Source: a bacterium
GTDB taxonomy: Bacteria > RBG-13-66-14
DNA: 8,046 nucleotides
Direction of reading: 5' to 3'
Assembly: GCA_021107695.1 (NCBI GenBank)
Contig: JAIOSI010000162.1
Coordinates: 1-8,046, forward strand
The position numbers were made by a program, and so were the translations under genes. Below, piece by piece: positions 1-5,745 of the stretch. The notes under the pieces were generated by a model that was not told where the DNA came from, did not search any database, and saw nothing but the letters and a program-made list of their open reading frames with translations. Position 1 is the stretch's first letter. The number at the start of each line of letters is the position of its first letter.

Positions 1-512
1 GGCTGAAGAGCGGGCTGGCGTGTCAGACGGTGATCGAGCCGGAGATGTACCTGACCCAGATTCCCTTCTACCCGGCGAACAAGTCCATCTATAACATCGA
101 GGAGCTGGAGCCGACGGCGGAGACTCTCATCGAGTTTTATCCGGAGCTGCTCCGCTGCATGGGCTGCAACGCCTGCGCCAAGGTCTGCCCCCAGGACCTG
201 GAGACGATGGAATACATGAGTGCCGCCATGATGGGTGATCTGGAGCGGGTGGCAGAGCTTTCCTTTGAGTGCATCATGTGTGGTCTCTGCACCAGCCGTT
301 GCCCCGGCGAGACCGTCCAGTACAACATCGGTATCCTTGCCCGGCGGCTCTACGCTCGGCATCTGCGCCCCGCCGCGCCCGACCTGATCAAGCGGGTCGA
401 GGAGATTGAGGAGGGCAAGTTCGACGAGGAACTGGCGACCCTGATCAACGCCTCCGAGACGGAATTGAGAGAGCGGTACAAGGTGTCTCAGGCCGACCGC
501 GAGCCAGACTGA
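1..512 (+). CDS. Fumarate reductase/succinate dehydrogenase-like iron-sulfur subunit (5' partial)
   Basis: C-terminal part of an electron-transfer subunit that would pass electrons between the flavoprotein encoded next and another carrier. The frame starting at base 3 is open to the window edge, so the gene begins upstream; the GTG at 30 is internal. The first visible residues include GLACQT, the usual context of the last 2Fe-2S cysteine in SdhB/FrdB proteins. Two cluster motifs follow: CMGCNACAKVCP (cysteine codons from 156) and CIMCGLCTSRCP (from 270), both CxxCxxCxxxCP, suggesting two 4Fe-4S clusters. The second motif differs from the 3Fe-4S/4Fe-4S arrangement of classical SdhB and resembles HdrC/TfrB-type proteins. 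The charged tail after about base 360 has no recognised domain, and no HdrB-like CCG domain follows. The gene lies 64 bases before the flavoprotein. Family assignment is firm; substrate and electron partner are inferred. Confidence 0.85.
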   Translation, partial: LKSGLACQTVIEPEMYLTQIPFYPANKSIYNIEELEPTAETLIEFYPELLRCMGCNACAKVCPQDLETMEYMSAAMMGDLERVAELSFECIMCGLCTSRCPGETVQYNIGILARRLYARHLRPAAPDLIKRVEEIEEGKFDEELATLINASETELRERYKVSQADREPD

Positions 513-576
513 TCCACCTGAACGAATCCTATAACGGTGAGTTAAGCAAAAAGTTACAGGTTTTAAGGAGTATTCG

Positions 577-2400
577 ATGGGTTACACTCCAGAGCTAAAA
601 GAGCTAATCAGCAAAATCGAGGAAACTCGCCCGATTCGCCTTGCCAAGCGGCTCGCTCCAAAGCGAATCGTTGCCTATCGCGAGCAGAAAGGCTCCTTCA
701 ACGATGTGCGGGATCTGCTGAGAGTTCCGGGATTCAGCAAAGAGCTGCTTGAGGAAATCCGCGAGCAGGTCTCGGTGAAGGATGAAGCGGGTAAGGTCAA
801 CCTCAACACCGCCGACGCTCAGGATCTGAACCGGGTTGACGGAATCGGCTACTATCGCGCTATGTCAATGGACGAGCGGAAGCAGGTGCTGGAGAAGTTC
901 CATCCCGATTATAAGCCGGAGGGACGGCGGAACCTTCTGATTGGTACTAGCAAGGGCGATGAGACCCCGGACGAGTTCGCCGACCAGATCGAGGCGCACT
1001 CCAGCATCCTTGGAGAGAAGATTGACCTCAGCGACATCACCTACGATGTTGACGTGCTGGTGATAGGTGGAGGTGGAGCGGGGAGTGCCGCCGCTCTGAC
1101 CGCCGCTGAAAAGCTCGCTGACAAGGGCAAGGTTCTGATGGTTACCAAGCTCCGCCACGGCGATGCCAACACCGTGATGGCGGAGGGCGGGATTCAGGCC
1201 GCCGATAAGCCCCAGGACAACCCGGTTATCCACTTCCTCGATGTCATTGGCGGTGGACACTTCTCCAACGACCACAGCCTGGTCGCCGCGCTCACAAAGG
1301 ACGCGCCCCTGGTCATTCAGTGGCTGGAGAAGCTCGGCGTGATGTTCACCAAGGACGACGAGGGCGTGATGTCCACGCTCCACGGTGGTGGAACCACCCG
1401 CAAGCGGATGCACTCCGCCGGAGACATGACCGGCGCGGAGATTATGCGCACCCTGCGCGATGAAATCCGCAACCACCCGGAGATTGAGGTTGTCGAGTTT
1501 GCTCCCGCCGTGGAGCTTCTGAAAGATGAAACGGGACGCTGCGCCGGAGCGGTACTTCGCAACCTGGAGACCGGCGAGTACACTATCGCCCGTGCCAAGG
1601 CGACGATTCTCGCCACCGGCGGAATCGGGCGGCTGCACATTCAGGGCTTCGCCACCACCAACCACTACGGAGCCACCGCCGACGGACTGGTGATGGGCTA
1701 TCGCGCCGGAGCGAAGCTGCGCTTCATGGACTCGATCCAGTACCATCCCACCGGAACGGCATTCCCTGAGCAGATTGTCGGGCAGCTGATCACCGAGAAG
1801 GTGCGTGGGCTGGGAGCTGAGCCGATCAACGTCGACGGCTGGGACTTCGTTTTTCCCAAGGAACCCCGCGATGTCGAGTCCTCGGCGATCATGCGCGAGT
1901 GTCTGGAAAAGGGCAAAGGCGTAACCACCCCCACCGGTCGTGTCGGAGTCTGGCTCGATTCCCCGATGATCGAAGAGCTTCAGGGGCAGGGAACCATCAA
2001 GAAGGAACTGCCAGCTAAGTACAAGCAGTTCATGCGCTTCGGGATTGACATCACCCAGGAGCCGATGCTGGTCTTTCCGACCCTCCACTATCAAAACGGT
2101 GGACTGTGGATCGACACCAGCACCGCCACCGAGGTTCCCGGACTCTTCGCCGCCGGGGAGGTCGCCGGAGGAATCCACGGGCGTAACCGCCTGATGGGCA
2201 ACTCCCTCCTCGACATCACCGTCTTTGGTCGCCGTGCCGGAAACTTCTCGGTGGATTACGTCAGCCAGATGGGCGAGCTGGGCAAGCTGAGCCTCTCCCA
2301 CGTTGATAAGTACGAAGAAGAACTGAAGTTGGCAAACATTGAAACCGAGCGCACCAGTCCGATGGTGCTGCCTGACTATCGCTACACAACAGGAAAGTAA
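577..2400 (+). CDS. Fumarate reductase/succinate dehydrogenase-type flavoprotein with N-terminal helix-hairpin-helix segment
   Basis: FAD subunit of a fumarate/succinate oxidoreductase-like enzyme, probably cytoplasmic because no Tat or Sec signal is seen. The start is set by AAGGAG at 565-570, six bases before ATG. Residues about 24-93 resemble ComEA-type helix-hairpin-helix sequence (DLLRVPGF; VNLNTADAQDLNRVDGIG). The dinucleotide fold starts near residue 157 (VIGGGGAGS). Family motifs follow: ATGGIGR (346-352), FMDSIQYHPTG (383-393), TEKVRGLGAE (406-415, Arg410 matching the catalytic proton-transfer Arg), LHYQNGG (503-509) and RNRLMGNSLL (536-545). The position of the FAD-linking His in SdhA/FrdA (SHTV) is Asn198 (ANTV), so FAD is probably non-covalent. 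Only about 45 residues follow the FAD domain, shorter than the helical C-terminal domain of SdhA/FrdA. TfrA-like thiol:fumarate reductase or another FAD-linked reductase remains possible. Confidence 0.88.
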   Translation: MGYTPELKELISKIEETRPIRLAKRLAPKRIVAYREQKGSFNDVRDLLRVPGFSKELLEEIREQVSVKDEAGKVNLNTADAQDLNRVDGIGYYRAMSMDERKQVLEKFHPDYKPEGRRNLLIGTSKGDETPDEFADQIEAHSSILGEKIDLSDITYDVDVLVIGGGGAGSAAALTAAEKLADKGKVLMVTKLRHGDANTVMAEGGIQAADKPQDNPVIHFLDVIGGGHFSNDHSLVAALTKDAPLVIQWLEKLGVMFTKDDEGVMSTLHGGGTTRKRMHSAGDMTGAEIMRTLRDEIRNHPEIEVVEFAPAVELLKDETGRCAGAVLRNLETGEYTIARAKATILATGGIGRLHIQGFATTNHYGATADGLVMGYRAGAKLRFMDSIQYHPTGTAFPEQIVGQLITEKVRGLGAEPINVDGWDFVFPKEPRDVESSAIMRECLEKGKGVTTPTGRVGVWLDSPMIEELQGQGTIKKELPAKYKQFMRFGIDITQEPMLVFPTLHYQNGGLWIDTSTATEVPGLFAAGEVAGGIHGRNRLMGNSLLDITVFGRRAGNFSVDYVSQMGELGKLSLSHVDKYEEELKLANIETERTSPMVLPDYRYTTGK

Positions 2401-3275
2401 TGCTGCGAAGAACTGCTACCCTCTGTCTGCTTCTGATCACTGCGACCGCTCTGTCCGCACGGGTGCGCGTGGCGGCTTATGAAGATCCACGCAGCTCCAT
2501 CGACGTAGTCCTGGCGATTGATGATGAGGGTTACCTCTATCTTGTCGATGCAACGGGCTGGGCAAAGGTTAACGAAGAACCCTGCCCCACTGCGGGTCCC
2601 TACGACCTCGACACCTTCTACGATGCAAGCATAGAGGATATAGTTGCGCTGGTGATTGATGGCGAGGGGCGGGTTTACGCAGCGGGTACCGGAGAGTGGC
2701 TTACCATTACCGGGACTCCGACAGAGGGTACAGCTCCCTACCTTATCTCTGCCTTTTATTCCGATGGCGAGGATACAACCCTGCTCAATCTCCTCGATGC
2801 TGGCGGACAGTTGCTGATGTGGTACTGGGAAGAGGAGAGCTTCAACGCCGTGCTGGATCCCCTGCCAGCGGCAGAATCCTACTCGATGACCGACCACTTC
2901 GAGCTGGGAGACGACAGCTGCCTGCTTCACGCCGTTGATTCCACCGGAGTGGTTTATGCCTTCCTTGCCGATGGCTGGCATGGGTTCCCGATAGCGGTGG
3001 AGGGCGAGCCACCCTTCCAGATTGGTATTCTCGATACCTCGGTGGGTGTGATCGACCTCATTGTTGCTGCCGATGGTGAAGTTACCTTTATCAAAGACGC
3101 TGAGGAAGCCACTACCCTATCGGCAACACTGGACGGTGAGCCACCTTACGATTTTGATGCCGCCCATACTCCCGGAACAGACAACTATAGCCTCTACCTG
3201 ATTGATTCCAAAGGCGTGTTGTTCATCTACGATGGTGAAAACTGGCCTCAGGTATTAGATGGATTTCCTGAGTAG
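2400..3275 (+). CDS. Exported protein of unknown function with six propeller-like repeats
   Basis: Not recognised by name. The start ATG overlaps the flavoprotein stop (TAATG), with AGGAAAG just upstream, so translation is probably coupled. Residues 1-20 form a Sec-type signal: basic MLRR, a hydrophobic stretch, then a small-residue region with possible cleavage between about 19 and 26. The mature part is acidic and made of about six units of 43-47 residues. The turn glycine of each unit falls at residues 44, 90, 136, 183, 226 and 272 in contexts such as IDDEGYLYL, IDGEGRVYA, VDSTGVVYA and IDSKGVLFI. Each unit but the last ends with a P-Y/F-type motif (residues 67, 113, 160, 205, 249). This spacing suits a small beta-propeller in the periplasm or on the cell surface. 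Its place between the flavoprotein and cytochrome b genes suggests an accessory or scaffold role in the respiratory complex; this is inference only. Confidence 0.75.
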   Translation: MLRRTATLCLLLITATALSARVRVAAYEDPRSSIDVVLAIDDEGYLYLVDATGWAKVNEEPCPTAGPYDLDTFYDASIEDIVALVIDGEGRVYAAGTGEWLTITGTPTEGTAPYLISAFYSDGEDTTLLNLLDAGGQLLMWYWEEESFNAVLDPLPAAESYSMTDHFELGDDSCLLHAVDSTGVVYAFLADGWHGFPIAVEGEPPFQIGILDTSVGVIDLIVAADGEVTFIKDAEEATTLSATLDGEPPYDFDAAHTPGTDNYSLYLIDSKGVLFIYDGENWPQVLDGFPE

Positions 3276-3283
3276 CAAGGATT

Positions 3284-3964
3284 ATGACCGATCACACCCG
3301 AAAGAAAATAGCCGACAGCAAGCTGATCGCCTGGCTCGACGAACGTCTGCGAGTCAAAGATTATCTTGTCAAGGCGATGGATACCCCGGTTAAGCCGTGG
3401 TCGCGGAAGTGGTATTACTGCTTCGGTGGGCTGACGCTGACGATGTTCCTGCTGCTGGTGATTACCGGTATCATCCTCTTCCAGCACTACAGCCCCACGA
3501 CGGAGGGAGCCGCCAAGTCGGTAGCCTTCATCATGGGCAGCGTCTGGATGGGCTGGCTGATTCGCGGAATCCACCACTGGGCTGCCAACTTCATGATGAT
3601 CCTCGTCGTGGCGCACATGCTGCGGGTCTTCCTCACCGGAGCCTACAAAAAGCCCCGGGAGATGAACTGGGTCATCGGCGTGATTCTCCTTCTCGGCACA
3701 GGGACATTCTTCCTTACCGGCTACATCATGCCCTGGGATCAACGGGGATATGAGCTGGCTTCGGCGGTTTACGGCTCGCTCAAATCACTGCCCCTGGTGG
3801 GTAACTGGTTCGCCGGGCTGATTTCCAGCAGCACAACACTTGGTAACGAGGCCCTCGGCTTCTTCTTCACCCTGCACACGGTGGTGCTGCCGCTGACCCT
3901 CTTCGCCCTGCTGCTGTTCCACTTTGTGATGATCCGTCGTCAGCACATTGCCGATCCGCTGTAG
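3284..3964 (+). CDS. Cytochrome b6-type protein (N-terminal cytochrome b domain)
   Basis: Membrane diheme cytochrome b of a quinol:cytochrome oxidoreductase, 226 residues, the length of PetB (b6) rather than full mitochondrial-type cytochrome b. Four hydrophobic helices are visible, roughly 46-68, 90-116, 128-150 and 190-216. The b-heme histidine pairs are His97/His111 (IHHW...AHMLRV) and His198/His213 (LHTVVLPL...FHFVMIRRQ), with the 14- and 15-residue spacings of b6. Cys46 in YYCFGGLTLT matches the cysteine that holds heme ci covalently in b6. The segments FLTGAYKKPREMNWV and TGYIMPWDQRGYELA match b6 closely. AAGGA lies only two bases before the ATG, so the initiation site is unusual, but the reading WLDERLRVKDY aligns with the b6 N-terminus, so this start or one close to it is right. 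It begins eight bases after the propeller-like gene. Its partner subunit IV is probably the fusion protein at 4473. Confidence 0.93.
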   Translation: MTDHTRKKIADSKLIAWLDERLRVKDYLVKAMDTPVKPWSRKWYYCFGGLTLTMFLLLVITGIILFQHYSPTTEGAAKSVAFIMGSVWMGWLIRGIHHWAANFMMILVVAHMLRVFLTGAYKKPREMNWVIGVILLLGTGTFFLTGYIMPWDQRGYELASAVYGSLKSLPLVGNWFAGLISSSTTLGNEALGFFFTLHTVVLPLTLFALLLFHFVMIRRQHIADPL

Positions 3965-3967
3965 CAA

Positions 3968-3993
3968 GTAGCGACCAGCGAGAGCGAATGAGG
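3968..3993 (+). repeat. Short intergenic repeat, copy 1
   Basis: GTAGCGACCAGCGAGAGC followed by GAATGAGG, lying between the cytochrome b and tautomerase genes. It resembles 5619-5647 (GTAGCGAACAACGTGAGC, four extra bases, then GAATGAAC), with three mismatches in the first 18 bases. This copy runs into the tautomerase ribosome-binding site (GAGGA, 3990-3994). Its function is unknown; it could be a dispersed genomic repeat or a chance match. Confidence 0.45.
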
Positions 3994-4000
3994 AAAGATT

Positions 4001-4420
4001 ATGCCCTGTCTGGAAGTGGTAATGCCAAAGGCAGACGAAGCAACCCGTTGCGCGCTCGGTGAAAAACTCACGGCGGCCTTCGTTGATTCTGCTGGCTACG
4101 GTGGCGATATCTTTGCCGTCCACTTCAACGAATATGAGCAGGGAGCTGTTTATCTGAATGGAGAGCTTTGGCAGGGCGAAGGAGTACCTTACCTCCACCT
4201 GCTCCTCTACTCTCCTCGCCTGACCCACTCGGTCAAAGTGAAGCTGATCGAGAAGTTGACGGCGGCTTTTGTTGAGTGTGTTGGCAAAGAGGACTGTCAG
4301 CCGGTGATCCACCTTGCCGAACATCCCTACGACAATGTGGGGGTTGAGGGCAAGCCGCTCTCCCTGCTTATTCCTGAACTAGCCGAGCGTCGTTTTTACT
4401 ACGACCTGCCCGGCGATTGA
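4001..4420 (+). CDS. Fused 4-oxalocrotonate tautomerase-like protein
   Basis: Small (139 residues) probable cytosolic protein of the tautomerase superfamily, with no signal or membrane segment. It reads as two tandem 4-OT-like beta-alpha-beta units. The first starts MPCLEVVM, which would expose Pro after Met removal, as in catalytic Pro-1 of the family. The second starts at PYLHLLLYSPRLTH (residues 63-76). Both units contain the identical octapeptide EKLTAAFV (21-28 and 84-91), which shows the internal duplication. In the family Pro-1 acts as base or nucleophile in keto-enol tautomerisation or dehalogenation; the substrate here cannot be deduced. Pro63 is internal, so only the first unit can offer an N-terminal proline. 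The start is supported by GAGGA at 3990-3994. The gene sits between the two halves of the cytochrome b system, an unexpected place. The family call rests on pattern, so confidence is moderate. Confidence 0.7.
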   Translation: MPCLEVVMPKADEATRCALGEKLTAAFVDSAGYGGDIFAVHFNEYEQGAVYLNGELWQGEGVPYLHLLLYSPRLTHSVKVKLIEKLTAAFVECVGKEDCQPVIHLAEHPYDNVGVEGKPLSLLIPELAERRFYYDLPGD

Positions 4421-4472
4421 ACCTTTCATAGTCTCAAACGGTCTGCTTTAAGAAACCACCACCCCTATTCAA

Positions 4473-5528
4473 ATGGCAAAGACCGATAAAGAAAAGCGTA
4501 AGCTGGAGCGTAAACGCCGCCGCGAAGGGGATGTTCCCTTCTTCCCGGACTGGGCGATGTTCGAGATGCTCATCGCCGGAATCGTGGTGGTCTTCCTCAT
4601 CGCCGTGGCGATATTCTGGCCCGGAGTCGCCGGACCTCCCGCCGACCCCGACGGCACATTTGCCCCGGAGAGCTTCCTCTGGTGGACGGTCAGCAGCCTG
4701 CCGGAGTGGGTCGTCGCTATCGGTATGGGCGCGGCGATTGGCTTTGTCCTTCTCCTCTTCTTTGTCCCCCGGCTCGACCCCAAGCCCCGCCGCTCAACCT
4801 TGGCAAAGCGGGTACTGATTGCCGCCACCGTCCTCTTCATGCTCATCTGGGGGGGCATCTACGCCGCTTACGGGTTCTTTGCCGTCCCTCACGGGACGAA
4901 CAACACAGCGGGCGGTGAGGCGACCTGGTGCTGGCGTTGCCACAGCTACTCACAGAGCGGTATGCACCCCTACGCTCCCGATGTGCGTGGCGACGTTCCA
5001 GACAGCAACTGTATGCAGTGCCACCTCGATCATCCGGAGCTGGTGAACTTTTACGTAAACGAAGAGAGCCTCTTCCGCTCCAGCCACAACTGTTCTGATT
5101 GTCATAACCCCCACGCCCCGGTGGCGAGCGAGGTTACTCCGGGCGAGACCCGCCTGGACAGAATGAGAAACGGCGGCGACACCTACATCTTCCCCTATAC
5201 TCCGCCCAACGGAGAGACCCACGCCGGGCTGCCGATGAACACCTGTTTCTCCTGCCACGAGTTCGATATCAAGACCGGAGGAGCCGAAGAGGTGGTTGAG
5301 TGGATCGGCGATAAACCGATGACCATGATCGGCGAGCATCCGCCCCTTGAAGTCGGAGAGGAAAAGTGGGACTGCTTCCGGTGTCATCTCGATGCTACTG
5401 AGGAGAGCGTTGGCGAACCGATCTGTCTGTTCTCCCTTGCCGATGGCGATGTCCACGGTCTCCACGGCGTAATGGGAGAAAGCTGCGCTGCTTGTCATGA
5501 AGTCGAGGTTCCGGATACGGACAGGTAA
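4473..5528 (+). CDS. Subunit IV (PetD)-like membrane domain fused to hexaheme cytochrome c
   Basis: A 351-residue membrane protein probably carrying electrons from quinol to periplasmic acceptors. After a very basic cytoplasmic N-terminus, three helices lie at about 28-50, 79-99 and 113-136. This part resembles cytochrome b6f subunit IV: FFPDW (23-27), GPPADPD (54-60), then PESF (65-68) near where PEWY is expected, and FFVPRLDP (96-103) before the third helix. The remainder, presumably periplasmic, has six CxxCH heme c sites: CWRCH 153, CMQCH 180, CSDCH 207, CFSCH 258, CFRCH 301 and CAACH 338. Extra histidines (e.g. 165, 205, 214, 250, 289, 328, 331) could be distal ligands. No clear Shine-Dalgarno site precedes ATG 4473, but a stop at 4449-4451 in this frame fixes the start to this vicinity. 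Heme count is seen directly; subunit IV homology is judged by eye. Confidence 0.87.
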   Translation: MAKTDKEKRKLERKRRREGDVPFFPDWAMFEMLIAGIVVVFLIAVAIFWPGVAGPPADPDGTFAPESFLWWTVSSLPEWVVAIGMGAAIGFVLLLFFVPRLDPKPRRSTLAKRVLIAATVLFMLIWGGIYAAYGFFAVPHGTNNTAGGEATWCWRCHSYSQSGMHPYAPDVRGDVPDSNCMQCHLDHPELVNFYVNEESLFRSSHNCSDCHNPHAPVASEVTPGETRLDRMRNGGDTYIFPYTPPNGETHAGLPMNTCFSCHEFDIKTGGAEEVVEWIGDKPMTMIGEHPPLEVGEEKWDCFRCHLDATEESVGEPICLFSLADGDVHGLHGVMGESCAACHEVEVPDTDR

Positions 5529-5618
5529 CCGACAGAGACGAAGAGACCTCTTGTATTTAGGGCAATTAGCGAGTACCCTCCGGATGCTGCCAGAGATGGT
5601 CTTTGAAAGCTCCGGTTG

Positions 5619-5647
5619 GTAGCGAACAACGTGAGCAGTAGAATGAA
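5619..5647 (+). repeat. Short intergenic repeat, copy 2
   Basis: GTAGCGAACAACGTGAGC, then AGTA, then GAATGAAC. It matches 3968-3993 apart from three mismatches and the four-base insertion. It directly precedes the hairpin cluster at 5651. Confidence 0.45.
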
Positions 5648-5650
5648 CCA

Positions 5651-5722
5651 GGGTTTTCTGGCCGAAGGCCAGCTCTGGGATGCAACGCCCTTGCGTTGCC
5701 AGCTTAAAGCTGCAGAAATCCC
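5651..5722 (+). repeat. Three tandem hairpins enclosed by an outer stem
   Basis: Hairpin 1 is CTGGCC-GAA-GGCCAG (5658-5672). Hairpin 2 is GCAACGC-CCTT-GCGTTGC (5682-5699). Hairpin 3 is CAGCT-TAA-AGCTG (5700-5712). They are enclosed by GGGTTTTCT (5651-5659) and AGAAATCCC (5714-5722), which pair except for one T-T mismatch; the outer arm shares two bases with hairpin 1. The layout is like a cloverleaf but has no tRNA sequence features. It ends 12 bases before the porG ribosome-binding site. It could be a structured mRNA leader, an RNA processing site or a dispersed palindromic repeat. Confidence 0.6.
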
Positions 5723-5733
5723 TTCAAAGAAAT

Positions 5734-5737
5734 GGAG
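5734..5737 (+). promoter_or_regulatory. Ribosome-binding site that sets the porG start
   Basis: GGAG lies eight bases before ATG 5746. This favours that start over the in-frame ATG at 5680, which falls at the edge of hairpin 2, has no ribosome-binding site, and would add 22 residues not seen in the family. Confidence 0.75.
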
Positions 5738-5745
5738 AAACTCAG

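Larger units (their letters stand above)
5529..5745. other. Structured 217-base intergenic region before the por operon
   Basis: No convincing gene is present. The left half holds an imperfect inverted pair (TACCCTCCGG 5574-5583 with CCGGTTGGTA 5612-5621, two mismatches). The right half holds three consecutive hairpins and a second copy of a short repeat. An outer pair TCTTTGAA (5600-5607) and TTCAAAGA (5723-5730) is perfectly complementary and encloses the hairpin cluster. I see no good sigma70 promoter and no hairpin followed by a T-run. This gap likely separates the respiratory gene cluster from the por genes and may act as a leader, a processing region or a dispersed repeat. Confidence 0.6.

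Noticed and set aside
30..32. GTG as the start of the iron-sulfur subunit
   Set aside because: The frame is open to base 3 and the upstream residues GLACQT fit the 2Fe-2S domain, so the gene begins outside the window.
530..535. TATAAC as a -10 promoter element before the flavoprotein
   Set aside because: No matching -35 element lies at a suitable distance, and the genes are closely spaced enough to be co-transcribed.
865..2301. Long reverse-strand open frame of 478 codons opposite the flavoprotein
   Set aside because: It is a shadow of GC-rich codon use in the well-supported flavoprotein gene and shows no recognisable domain.
5541..5552. Possible terminator (AAGA-GACC-TCTT) after the hexaheme gene
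   Set aside because: The stem is only four base pairs, AT-rich and without a T-run.
5651..5722. tRNA gene suggested by the cloverleaf-like layout
   Set aside because: There is no T-loop GTTCRA sequence, no recognisable anticodon arm of standard size and no acceptor-stem geometry.
5680..5745. N-terminal extension of porG from ATG 5680
   Set aside because: The 22 residues are encoded by hairpin sequence, lack a ribosome-binding site and are not typical of the family; ATG 5746 fits better.
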